Position numbers and translations under genes: made by a program. A stretch of 64,000 nt of DNA from Lachnospiraceae bacterium A2 (GTDB lineage: Bacteria > Bacillota > Clostridia > Lachnospirales > Lachnospiraceae): the NCBI GenBank assembly GCA_000403315.2, contig KE159636.1, positions 2,517,797 to 2,581,796 on the forward strand, read 5' to 3'. The notes under the pieces are model-generated. The model did not search any database, had not been told where the DNA came from, and worked only from the letters and a program-made list of their open reading frames with translations. This document shows positions 17,228 through 24,658 of the stretch, piece by piece. Within the stretch, counting starts at the first letter, position 1, and the number at the start of each line of letters is the position of its first letter.

Positions 17228-17951
17228 TTTAGGAGGGTACTATCTGGCAGAGCAGTACCGGAAGAATGCGGCGGGCAAGAGCGATGGTGTGAGCTTTGCG
17301 GAGCTTGCGGCTGCAAAGGCGGCGGGGCAGTCGGATGTGTCGGGGATGAGTTTTAAGGATATGTGGCAGGCGAGATATCCCGGAGCATACTACAACGTCA
17401 TGGATACATCTAGGATTGACGGTTCCTTATGGGGGAGGAATGATTATCCGTGGGATAAGTATTTCAGTAATAATGCAGATGATTCTGTTCTGGACTGGAA
17501 ACCATCGGGGGCGGAGCCTGCCATGCTTGACTCTAAGGTGCAGGCAAAGATTAATTCCACCATAGGCAAGAAGGCCATTGTTGTACCGCCGGAACTGGAA
17601 GAAAAGATGAAGAATGACCCGGAGCTGGCAAAGAGTGTTATGGCAAAGGTTGAGGGCTTTATTGCGGAGCAGGATATTATGAATCCGAATCCCCGGAAAG
17701 GTTACCTAATCGCATTAGATGAAAATGGGGATATTGCGCATGCATGCGTGACAAGTGAAAAGATGTCAGTGTCATCGGCAGAATTCATAGAAGCCCGCAA
17801 AGCAAGAGAAGCAAAGCACGCAGAATATGAGAGGCTGGCGGAGGAAAGCGCATTGAAACGCAAAATGCTGGAGCAGGAAGTGGACAGGAGGTTTTACCAG
17901 AGCAAGGCAGTTTCGGCTACGGCATATGAAGCAGTGGGCATTTTGAAATAA
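17205..17951 (+). CDS. DUF6033-like hypothetical protein, member 1
   Basis: 248 aa. Start at 17205 is supported by AAAGGAGAG; a longer in-frame ATG (17187) is less likely. No signal peptide, cysteine-free core, N-terminus MDFGVTGNLGGYY. The stretch VVPPELEEKMKNDPELAKSV and GYLIALDENGDIAHACVTS resembles the protein at 19155, suggesting one family (DUF6033-like, by recall). The last ~60 residues are a charged helix. Co-transcribed with the agr-like pair. Function unknown; proteins of this N-terminal type in clostridia are seen with motility/secretion genes. Confidence 0.55.
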   Translation: MDFGVTGNLGGYYLAEQYRKNAAGKSDGVSFAELAAAKAAGQSDVSGMSFKDMWQARYPGAYYNVMDTSRIDGSLWGRNDYPWDKYFSNNADDSVLDWKPSGAEPAMLDSKVQAKINSTIGKKAIVVPPELEEKMKNDPELAKSVMAKVEGFIAEQDIMNPNPRKGYLIALDENGDIAHACVTSEKMSVSSAEFIEARKAREAKHAEYERLAEESALKRKMLEQEVDRRFYQSKAVSATAYEAVGILK

Positions 17952-17955
17952 AGCA

Positions 17956-18016
17956 GGATATGCCCGGACTTACCGTAAGGGGGCATGGGCGACTCCGAAT
18001 GACAGAGGGGTTGCCG
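17956..18016 (+). ncRNA. Two-hairpin leader motif, copy 1
   Basis: Hairpin 1: ATGCCC (17960-17965) pairs GGGCAT (17981-17986), loop GGACTTACCGTAAGG. Hairpin 2: GGCGACTC (17988-17995) pairs GGGTTGCC (18008-18015), loop CGAATGACAGAG. Copies at 20496 and 21587 keep both loops but change the stems compensatorily. Lies in the leader of the 18048 gene. Confidence 0.55.
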
Positions 18017-18047
18017 TTGAAATATTTTTATCAAGGAGGATGAGAAA

Positions 18048-19118
18048 ATGCCAATGAATGTTAATCAGGATTACAGCCAGTTTTATGTGGGGACGGAGCA
18101 GCTAAAAAGCTATGGTTCCAATTCGGCGGCAAAGAAGGACACCTTAGTGAAATTCCGGTTCAACACCACGGATGAGCATGGCAGCAAGGTCATGGATAAG
18201 ATGTCAAAAGAGGAAACCATGAAAGCTGTGAATGAGATTTCAGCACAGTATGGGGACAGCGTCATCGTGCAGTTTTCGGGTGACGGCCTTGCGGCTCTTG
18301 CAGAGGGCAGGAAATTTATGTCCGGCAGGGAAATGACGGCGGAGGAAGCAGCAAAGAGGGCGGCAAGGGATGCCGCATTTCAGGCGGAGAATGTAATACA
18401 GCATGAAAACACACACAGAATCGTTATACCGAATTATGAAACAAACGAACAGCTATACAACAGCCTTGCAGGTGCGGATGACAAAGTGATCAGTTCCACG
18501 ATGGGGATTATTTCAAATTACCTTATGCCGGGTGATGCTTCGGGATTGTCGGAACAGGAAAGGCAGGATAAGGTGGCTTTCGGTTTGGAAGCGGCCAAGT
18601 ATCTGGCAGAGAATTATCTGGATGAATCCCATGCGGGAGATTTCATGTCTGCAATGGAGACGATTGCGAAATATGGCCTGAACGGTTCCGTTTCAGACAG
18701 CGGGAAGGTCATATATAATGTGCAGGAAGGGCAGGTGCGGATGTCCGGCGCACCGGGCAGCTATGTGGATATGGAGAGCTGGCTGAAAGCGAATGACACT
18801 GACCTGTATAACCAGATCAACGAACTGAACCAGAGTATCATAAACCACAGAGACGGGGAGAGCCATGCTGCTAAGTTCATAGAATTATACACGAAGGCGG
18901 CAAAGGAGATACTGAACGCTTCCTCCGACACAAAGAAAGACAGTGGTTATGCAGACTGGAAAGAGGCTGTTGAAAAGACAGAACTGCCGACAACATTCCA
19001 GAATGTGAGATATAATAATTTCCAGTCATTTTTTGAAAGCCTGCGGAACCAGAGCAGTCTTTCCGATTCATGGATTAGTGAAAACATAGGCCGCTTTATG
19101 AAATGGCTGGCGGTCTGA
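18048..19118 (+). CDS. Hypothetical protein with HExxH motif in the exported-protein cluster
   Basis: 356 aa, start with AAGGAGG at 18034. N-terminus MPMNVNQDYSQFYVG; no classical signal peptide or membrane helix. A zinc-peptidase-like HENTH sits at residues 119-123 within NVIQHENTHRIVIPNYE, with several downstream glutamates that could be the third ligand (e.g. EAAKYLAENYLDESHAG). The N-terminal VIVQFSGDGLAALAEGR segment resembles clostridial proteins with a flagellar-cluster context. Preceded by the two-hairpin leader. Protease activity is an inference from one short motif. Confidence 0.55.
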   Translation: MPMNVNQDYSQFYVGTEQLKSYGSNSAAKKDTLVKFRFNTTDEHGSKVMDKMSKEETMKAVNEISAQYGDSVIVQFSGDGLAALAEGRKFMSGREMTAEEAAKRAARDAAFQAENVIQHENTHRIVIPNYETNEQLYNSLAGADDKVISSTMGIISNYLMPGDASGLSEQERQDKVAFGLEAAKYLAENYLDESHAGDFMSAMETIAKYGLNGSVSDSGKVIYNVQEGQVRMSGAPGSYVDMESWLKANDTDLYNQINELNQSIINHRDGESHAAKFIELYTKAAKEILNASSDTKKDSGYADWKEAVEKTELPTTFQNVRYNNFQSFFESLRNQSSLSDSWISENIGRFMKWLAV

Positions 19119-19122
19119 TGTA

Positions 19123-19138
19123 GATAAAATATTTTATC
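19123..19138. promoter_or_regulatory. 16-bp perfect palindrome before DUF6033-like gene
   Basis: GATAAAATATTTTATC sits directly upstream of AAGGAGG for the 19155 gene; a related ATATTTTTATCAAGGAGG precedes the 18048 gene. Could be a regulator site or an RNA hairpin limiting translation. Confidence 0.4.
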
Positions 19139-19154
19139 AAGGAGGATGATATTT

Positions 19155-19778
19155 ATGGCAATTTCAGGAGTAACGGATTACACGAATGCTTATGCGGCAG
19201 ACAGGGCAAACGGGAGCAGCACCCTTAATGGGGATTCGCAGGCGTACCTGAATAGTTTGAAAGAGAAATACCCTGATGTGAACATAACGGTGGCAGACTT
19301 CAAGAATGGGAAACAGGAAGATGCTTATATGTTTGGGAGCAGCGGTGGCAATAACATAGTCATTGCTTCTAATATTATTGAACAGATGGCTTCTGACCCG
19401 GCAGCCGCGGCAAAGTATGAAAAGTATATTGCCGAAGTGCCGGAATCAGCGAAGATCATGAAAGACGGGATTGAGGCACATGGAAATGAGATGGTGGCCT
19501 GCGGCACAGCCATAGACAAAAATGGGAAGGTTACTTACTGGAGCATTAGCAGGCACAAACCGTCCAAAGAAAGCCAGTCGGTATCCTATAAAAAGACACT
19601 GCAGGAGCAGTTGGAGGAAAAGCGGGCAAAGAAGAAAGAGGAGGAAGCCCTGAAGGAAAAAAGGCTGGAAAAGGCAGAAACTCTGGAAAAGTTGCTGGAG
19701 AAGATCAGGACAGGGGCAGGTGCGCCCGTGAAAGTGCAGGAAGAAGGCAAAGGCGCACAGTTGGATTTGACCATATAA
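19155..19778 (+). CDS. DUF6033-like hypothetical protein, member 2
   Basis: 207 aa. ATG at 19155 is 8 nt after AAGGAGG; an upstream ATG (19146) overlaps that site. Begins MAISGVTDYTNAYA, then YLNSLKEKYPDVNITVADF, NNIVIASNIIEQMASDPAAAAKYEKYI and VACGTAIDKNGKVTYWSISR, the pattern I associate with DUF6033. The C-terminal third is a highly charged coiled coil (EEKRAKKKEEEALKEKRLEKAETLEKLLEKI). No signal peptide. Member of the run downstream of the agr-like pair; function unknown. Confidence 0.6.
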   Translation: MAISGVTDYTNAYAADRANGSSTLNGDSQAYLNSLKEKYPDVNITVADFKNGKQEDAYMFGSSGGNNIVIASNIIEQMASDPAAAAKYEKYIAEVPESAKIMKDGIEAHGNEMVACGTAIDKNGKVTYWSISRHKPSKESQSVSYKKTLQEQLEEKRAKKKEEEALKEKRLEKAETLEKLLEKIRTGAGAPVKVQEEGKGAQLDLTI

Positions 19779-19792
19779 CGAGGGAGGTATTC

Positions 19793-20344
19793 ATGATGCG
19801 TATAGGAAATAACAGTCAGGGAATCTGGCAGCTCTTTTCAAGGATGAACGGGAATAACGCTTTTGGCAGAAGTTCCGGTGCAGGCGGCAGGAATACGCTT
19901 GAAGACCAGCTTACCGGACACAGAAAAAATTCCTACGGCGTGGAGGGAATGTGCGTTACCAACAATCCCAATGCAAGGAAAATCATCAAAGTATCTGATG
20001 AGATGAAGCAGCGTGTTTTCAACAGCGTGAAAGATGCATTTTACAAATACAATGGAATGTCCGGCGATAATGAGGCGGAGTGGGAAGAAATGGCCCAGGC
20101 AAAAAACAATTATTATAAGACATTAAAGAAGGAAGACCGGGTAGCCGCGGCATGGACTTTAGGGCAGTTAGAAATAAGCATTGGGAGAAAGGTGGCCAGT
20201 GCAGTGAAAGAAAAAGTACCCGGATGGACGTATGGCAGACCGATCCCGTCAGATGTACTGGATGAGATTTTTGCAGATGAGAGCATTACATCAATGGTAT
20301 CCGGGAAATCCGGCATGGCGGAAGGGCTGGATATACAGATATAA
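19793..20344 (+). CDS. Hypothetical protein of the exported-protein cluster
   Basis: 183 aa, 14 bp after the previous gene, with GGGAGG upstream (ATG at 19793 or 19796). N-terminus MRIGNNSQGIWQLFSRMNGNN is rich in G/N/S, like a flagellar-type secretion leader rather than a Sec signal; the remainder is mixed helical (VSDEMKQRVFNSVKDAFYKYNGMSG, RVAAAWTLGQLEISIGRKVA). No cysteine pairs beyond C54. No family recognised. Its position in the operon suggests the same export or regulation as its neighbours. Confidence 0.5.
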   Translation: MMRIGNNSQGIWQLFSRMNGNNAFGRSSGAGGRNTLEDQLTGHRKNSYGVEGMCVTNNPNARKIIKVSDEMKQRVFNSVKDAFYKYNGMSGDNEAEWEEMAQAKNNYYKTLKKEDRVAAAWTLGQLEISIGRKVASAVKEKVPGWTYGRPIPSDVLDEIFADESITSMVSGKSGMAEGLDIQI

Positions 20345-20380
20345 TCTTTACACCGTATTCCGCAGAGGCGCATTAAACTT

Positions 20381-20432
20381 TGCCTCTGCGGACTGCAAGG
20401 GGGCAGGGGAGGCTCTGAACGAAAGAGCGGCG
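20381..20432 (+). ncRNA. Diverged copy of the two-hairpin leader
   Basis: The order GCGGACTGCAAGG, GGGGCA, GAGGCTC-TGAACGAAA-GAGC resembles the motif at 20496 (GGACTTA.., GAGCA, GGCTC-TGAATGACAGAT-GAGCC) with shorter loops. Lower confidence than the other copies. Confidence 0.3.
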
Positions 20433-20495
20433 AGAGGAGGTGAATGCCAGTATGGAATTTGACAGGGGAAGTTAGGATTGAATGAAGCTATGAAC

Positions 20496-20547
20496 TGCTC
20501 GGACTTATATTGAGAGAGCAGAGATGGCTCTGAATGACAGATGAGCC
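20496..20547 (+). ncRNA. Two-hairpin leader motif, copy 2
   Basis: TGCTC (20496-20500)/GAGCA (20516-20520) with loop GGACTTATATTGAGA; GGCTC (20526-20530)/GAGCC (20543-20547) with loop TGAATGACAGAT. Part of a ~150-bp direct repeat (about 20472-20620 and 21562-21711) that also includes the ribosome site and first codons of the following genes. Confidence 0.6.
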
Positions 20548-20579
20548 ACAATACTAAAAACAATGGAGGATTAAAGGAA

Positions 20580-21116
20580 ATGAATGTTAACGGAATAGGA
20601 GCAGCAGGGTATCCGGCATGGCAGGGAGCAAGAAAAGCAGAAAGCAGTACGAAGGGCGGCTTCGGGGCGAATGTGAAAGCAACAGGAAATGTGGTACATA
20701 TTGACCCGGACGCATTATTTTCTATCCATCATGTAAAGACAGGGGAGAGTGCAAATGTATACAGGGCGGATGATTATTCAGAGGATAATCCGGTTTATCT
20801 TGTGAAGGGCACTGACAAAAACGGAAAAGAGTATGAGCAGATAGTGGATGTGAGCAAGGTAAATCCGAGTAGCTGTTCTTATACGGAGATGCTTGCGTTA
20901 AACGCTCATACCGGGAATAAATCAGACAGCAATTTCATGACCATGTCAATATTGAAGGATAAGATGAGTGGTACTTCCTACCACGAAAAAGCAGACTATA
21001 TGGCAATGGCGCACGAGCTTATGAACGATATGAAAACACTTGGGAATTGGGACGGGTATCTGCGGTATGGAAAATGGATCAATGATATCCTTACTTTCTG
21101 TAAAAGCAAATCATGA
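20580..21116 (+). CDS. Hypothetical protein with MNVNGIG leader, intact paralog
   Basis: 178 aa from ATG 20580, after GGAGG at 20564; an upstream ATG (20541) lies inside the leader repeat. N-terminus MNVNGIGAAGYPAWQG is shared with the gene at 21671. The C-terminal half (PVYLVKGTDKNGKEYEQIVDVSKVNPSSCSYTEM...) matches the ORF at 22019, so this is the complete form of that family. It ends in a W/Y-rich helix (LGNWDGYLRYGKWINDILTF). No signal peptide; unknown function, likely exported through a flagellar-type route (inference). Confidence 0.55.
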   Translation: MNVNGIGAAGYPAWQGARKAESSTKGGFGANVKATGNVVHIDPDALFSIHHVKTGESANVYRADDYSEDNPVYLVKGTDKNGKEYEQIVDVSKVNPSSCSYTEMLALNAHTGNKSDSNFMTMSILKDKMSGTSYHEKADYMAMAHELMNDMKTLGNWDGYLRYGKWINDILTFCKSKS

Positions 21117-21126
21117 TTGAAAACAG

Positions 21127-21272
21127 CCTGCCCCACGGACGGCATATCCACAATAAGCCACAGCCGGACAAAGACAGGGCAGGCTTCCCCGGTTTCCGGC
21201 AGATTGGAGAATCGGGGAGCAGTGATGTGTTAGCATCAATGCAGCTAACATACGAGGGGGAGGAATGATAGG
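21127..21272 (+). ncRNA. Structured leader of the 21273 gene (variant of the two-hairpin motif)
   Basis: GCCTGCCC and GGGCAGGC form an 8-bp outer stem around a loop containing CCGGACAAAGACA, followed by a second hairpin CCCCGGTTT...AATCGGGG. Same tandem-hairpin layout and GGAC loop as the other copies, but the second loop lacks GAATGACAGA. Confidence 0.35.
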
Positions 21273-21512
21273 GTGACAGTTTTAGATGTGTTTTCGCCTG
21301 CAAAGGAGATAAGCATAGAGGAATTGGAACAGATATTTATAGGGCATCTCAATGGAACATATAAGGGGGAATACAAGGTACTGCTGGAAGTGCCGGATAA
21401 TGCAGATAAAAACATCCTTAACAGTAGGGCAGCGCTGATAGGAGAAGGGAAGGATGTTGCCTGCATTTTGAAAGGTGGAAATGTTATAGCTGTTGTAGGG
21501 TATAAGGAATAA
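21273..21512 (+). CDS. Small hypothetical protein (79 aa)
   Basis: Starts at GTG 21273 behind GGGGGAGG. Sequence VLDVFSPAKEISIEELEQIFIGHL...VLLEVPDNADKN looks like a compact soluble alpha/beta protein; no motif recognised. It sits between two paralogs of the MNVNGIG family and has its own structured leader, so it may be an accessory or immunity-type partner; that is speculative. Confidence 0.45.
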   Translation: MTVLDVFSPAKEISIEELEQIFIGHLNGTYKGEYKVLLEVPDNADKNILNSRAALIGEGKDVACILKGGNVIAVVGYKE

Positions 21513-21586
21513 GCAGGCTTCCCCAGTTTCAGGAGCAACGAGAGGAGGTGTTGACAGGGGGAGTTAGGATATAGGAAACAATGGGC

Positions 21587-21638
21587 TGCTCGGACTTACA
21601 TCAAGAGAGCAGAGATGGCTCTGAATGACAGATGAGCC
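21587..21638 (+). ncRNA. Two-hairpin leader motif, copy 3
   Basis: TGCTC (21587-21591)/GAGCA (21607-21611), loop GGACTTACATCAAGA; GGCTC (21617-21621)/GAGCC (21634-21638), loop TGAATGACAGAT. Nearly the same as copy 2; leader of the 21671 gene. Confidence 0.6.
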
Positions 21639-21670
21639 GCAATACTAAAAACAATGGAGGATTAAAGGAA

Positions 21671-22297
21671 ATGAATGTTAATGGAATAGGAACAGCAGGA
21701 TACCCGGTGGCAGGAAAAGCAAAGGTGCGTCAGGCGCAGGACGGTACACAGAGTTTTGACAGGGAGTTTATGGGAATGGCATCACAGACGCCTCCCTCTT
21801 TTATAGGAAAGGTCTGGACGAAAGAAGAACTGATGCAGTCAGTTGATCAGCAGGTGCAGAGCAACCAGAGCAAGAAAATGTCCGTTTCCGATATGATAAA
21901 GGCAACCTGCATAGAGGGGACAAGGGCGAGATTCCGCTTTGCGGGAGAAGATAAAATATACACATTTGATGAATACATAAAGGAGCTTGACAAGCGTTCA
22001 AAGAATAATGTGTAGGTAATGGATGTGTCGAAAGCTGATACAGGGGGCAGTGACTATATTGATATGTTTGCATATTCCAGCCATTTATCGGCAAGCGGGA
22101 AATGTCCGGGCGCACAGTCTGCTTTTATCAGGGCAGGGGCAAATCAGCACGGTGCTGACAATAGGACGCATGATGACCTGTTCGGGATGAAGGACTGGAT
22201 CAGCGTTTTAAAGGATGCCATGCAGACGCAGTATGATGCCGGGAATCTGAAAGGATATCTGGATTATAAGCAGTTCTGGGATTTTCTGGATAAATAG
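21671..22297 (+). pseudogene. MNVNGIG-family paralog interrupted by an in-frame TAG
   Basis: ATG 21671 (MNVNGIGTAGYP...) reads to TAG at 22013-22015; the same frame continues at once as VMDVSKADTGGSDYIDMFAYSS and ends at 22297 (LKGYLDYKQFWDFLDK). The second half is homologous to the C-terminal half of the intact paralog at 20580 (IVDVSKVNPSSCSYTEM...). Either a nonsense mutation split one gene, or the second half (ATG 22019, no ribosome site) is a remnant. The N-terminal region between residues ~20 and 110 differs from the paralog, so recombination may also be involved. Confidence 0.5.
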
Positions 22298-22404
22298 GAT
22301 TATCAACAAAGTAAATACGTTAAAGGGAATCAACAGGCATATTGCTAAAAGAAAAGACGAAGGGATTTTGCAGGTAGAGAATATATAGAGGGTAGTTTAG
22401 AAAT

Positions 22405-22440
22405 AAAGGCGTCTATTGGAAGATACCAATAGATGCCTTT
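22405..22440 (+). terminator. Hairpin terminator of the cluster (15.0-22.3 kb)
   Basis: AAAGGCGTCTATTGG and CCAATAGATGCCTTT enclose a 6-nt loop (one G-T mismatch); short T run follows. Confidence 0.6.
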
Positions 22441-22510
22441 GCACTTTTAAGACGGTACATAAATGATGATTTTTAGATTTGGATGGCTGTTGCGGATGCG
22501 GCAGAGAGTG

Positions 22511-22844
22511 TTATTTCCGCAACAGGCCAAGCAGGTAGCGGATCATAGGTATCAGGTCAGCAGCTTCCTGTTCTGTGCAGTCTTTTTGCAGGGCCAGGAG
22601 TTTCTGAAGGTTTGGGGTTTCTTCTTTGTATGCCGGATCAAAGATTTTGTCGGCTGGTATTTTCAGGTATGTAACCAGGGAGGGGGTACAGCTTTTCAAA
22701 TTTGGGGTTTCCCCGTCCGGCTTCGATACCCCGTATGGTGCGTGAGTCAATATTCAGGATTTCGGCAAGTTTTTCCTGCGAGAGTCCGAGTCCAGTCCGG
22801 GCATCACGCACTGCGGCAGCAAGATTTTGTTTTGCTTCATTCAT
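22511..22844 (-). pseudogene. XRE-family HTH regulator broken by a 4-bp duplication
   Basis: From ATG at 22844 (minus strand) the frame encodes an HTH_3 domain (ARTGLGLSQEKLAEILNIDSRTIRGIEAG) and FEKLYPL, then switches to PGYIPEN. A second frame picks up exactly there with LVTYLKIPADKIFDPAYK and ends at 22511. The junction carries a tandem 4-bp duplication (AGGGAGGG on the plus strand near 22678-22685); removing one unit restores a ~108-aa protein. Confidence 0.7.
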
Positions 22845-23058
22845 TGTGATTCACCTCGATAGTAGTTTACAATACACTTCGGCGGGCGTGAATTACAGCA
22901 GAATACAGTTGGAAAGTGAATTAGAGTACATGAAAGAGCGATATAAGAAAATACATAACATTAAATATGAAGAAGGTCTAAAAACAGGGACTGCCACACA
23001 CATAAGGGTGTATCGCAATGGAGGACAAAACCTCGTTGGGATACACCCTGAAGTGGTA
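22845..23058. other. Gap between the XRE pseudogene and the IS3 element
   Basis: Contains the minus-strand ribosome site GAGGTGA of the XRE gene (22852-22858). A short plus-strand coding remnant (QLESELEYMKERYKKIHNIKYEEG, 22904-22980) has no start of its own and is not recognised. Nothing else supported. Confidence 0.4.
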
Positions 23059-23171
23059 AACTAAAACTGGACACGGGGGGTGCAAAAACTAGACACGATG
23101 GTATAATCTATGTACAAAGGAAATACCATTCATGGACAAGTGGCACCATTCAGTGAACAGGAGGTTTGCCA

Positions 23172-23540
23172 ATGAAGTACACCAAGGAACAACGCTTGGA
23201 CATCGCCAAGCGCGTATACGATGGGGAACTGACCGTGGAGGAAGCGGCAGTCAAGTATGAACTCAACCCATCCAGTGTGAAAGGCTATCTTCGCCTTTAC
23301 CGTGCTGAAACGGGACTTCCGCCCAGGACGCACAGGAAGAAAACCGGAAACGTCACACAGCCTGCCCGGGCTCCGAAGGATTCCAGTCTCAAAGAGTATG
23401 AATCCATGTCAAAAGAAGAACTCATTGATGCCCTCGTCATGGCACGGATAAACGAAGCCCGCTTAAAAAAAGGATACTCAGTGAAAGGAAGTGGTGTGGA
23501 GAAGGAGTATCTTCCTATCGACAGCGGGAATACCAAGTGA
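23172..23540 (+). CDS. IS3-family transposase OrfA (HTH)
   Basis: 122 aa. N-terminal helix-turn-helix of the HTH_Tnp_1 type (YTKEQRLDIAKRVYDGEL...EEAAVKYELNPSSVKGYLRLY), then a basic linker and a short leucine-rich helix. GGAGG lies 8 nt before ATG 23172. Overlaps OrfB by 4 bp (GTGA); in IS3 elements the fusion protein is made by frameshifting. Confidence 0.85.
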   Translation: MKYTKEQRLDIAKRVYDGELTVEEAAVKYELNPSSVKGYLRLYRAETGLPPRTHRKKTGNVTQPARAPKDSSLKEYESMSKEELIDALVMARINEARLKKGYSVKGSGVEKEYLPIDSGNTK

Positions 23541-24424
23541 TATTGGAGCTGTCAGGCGGCTTTCCTGTCAATCTTCTCTGTGAGAAGATGGGAATACAGA
23601 GGAGCAGCTTCTACAATTGGAAGCATACCCTCTCCCATCCGGCAGAGCGTACGAAAGCCTTACTCAGCAACCTGGCGCTGTTCGAGGAATACCATCTTCG
23701 TTATCCTTCTCATGGATACAGATGGCTGAATGCCAAAATCCGTCTGGATACAGGCACTGTGATGTCGGATCCTTACGCGCACAAATGCTGCAAGACGCTC
23801 GGTGTGAAGAACGGGGCGAAACACTATAAGTACAAGAAGCCCGGAAACCCGTTCAAGATCTATCCGAATCTGCTTATGACCGAGATGCAGATTGACAGGC
23901 CATTGCAGTGTATTGTCAGTGATATGACAGCTTTCTATGTGAAGGGTATTTACTATGAGCTTGCGCTGTACATGGATCTCTGGAACAACGAGATTCTCGC
24001 CCATGCCCTCTCGTCGAGGCGGGGCGACCGGATGACATACCTGAGCGGCCTGGATGACCTGATCGGGTTAAAGGAACAATATCCGCAGTATGAGATGATC
24101 CTCCACAGCGACCAGGGCGCAGTCTATGCATCCAAAGCATTCAACGAGCTGCTGCCGATGTATAGCATTACCCGGTCAATGTCAAGAGCCGGGACCCCAA
24201 CGGACAATGCGGCAATGGAATCCATCAACGGATGGATCAAAGCAGAAATCTTCATGGATTTCCATGTCACTGGTGAAAGCCCTGTTGAGCAGGAGGTGGC
24301 GGCATACATCACATTTTTCAATACTGCACGGCCTGCATATTCGTTGAAATACCTAACGCCGCAACAATACAAGGAGGCTTATGCGCCCAAAGACTTTATT
24401 ACAGGTGTTAATGCTGGGAGCTGA
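23537..24424 (+). CDS. IS3-family transposase OrfB (DDE)
   Basis: 295 aa. HTH_21-like start (LYPSHGYRWLNAKIRLD context), then an rve DDE core: first D in IVSDMTAFY, second D in ILHSDQGAVYAS, E in NAAMESINGWIKAEIF with the K/R seven residues later. Full length for the IS150-like group. Intact as far as can be seen. Confidence 0.9.
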   Translation: MILELSGGFPVNLLCEKMGIQRSSFYNWKHTLSHPAERTKALLSNLALFEEYHLRYPSHGYRWLNAKIRLDTGTVMSDPYAHKCCKTLGVKNGAKHYKYKKPGNPFKIYPNLLMTEMQIDRPLQCIVSDMTAFYVKGIYYELALYMDLWNNEILAHALSSRRGDRMTYLSGLDDLIGLKEQYPQYEMILHSDQGAVYASKAFNELLPMYSITRSMSRAGTPTDNAAMESINGWIKAEIFMDFHVTGESPVEQEVAAYITFFNTARPAYSLKYLTPQQYKEAYAPKDFITGVNAGS

Positions 24425-24445
24425 TGCCTGACGGCATAGATCCTT

Positions 24446-24571
24446 CCTTGTTTGGCTTAGGTGCCAGATATCAGGTATGGAGTGATTGTAAAGCCCGAAG
24501 CCGCATAAGCGGTGCGCAAGCAGGCTTTACAATCACTCCATACCTGATACACTCCAGCCAACCAAACAAGG
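24446..24571. repeat. Long imperfect hairpin downstream of IS3 orfB
   Basis: Inner arms 24469-24495 and 24523-24549 are perfect 27-bp inverted repeats (start TATCAGGTATGG). Outer arms CCTTGTTTGGCT and AGCCAACCAAACAAGG extend it. Inside the IS, between orfB and the right end; probably stops transcription or is a structural feature of this IS. Confidence 0.7.
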
Positions 24572-24658
24572 ATGTATCAAGACATCCGTAGCATTGCACA
24601 AAAAACCAATCTTTGCTGTAAAAAAATTTAAAATTTGTGTCCAGTTTTTGTTGACTAG

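Larger units (their letters stand above)
23059..24653 (+). mobile_element. IS3-family insertion sequence
   Basis: Two overlapping ORFs bounded by inverted ends sharing AAAACTGGACAC (left near 23063-23075, right GTGTCCAGTTTT at 24637-24648). Exact ends and target duplication are uncertain because an IS5 element sits directly against the right end. Confidence 0.75.

Noticed and set aside
22013..22015. TAG as pyrrolysine or recoded amber codon
   Set aside because: Other genes in the window end in TAG normally and no pyl genes are seen; a nonsense mutation is simpler.
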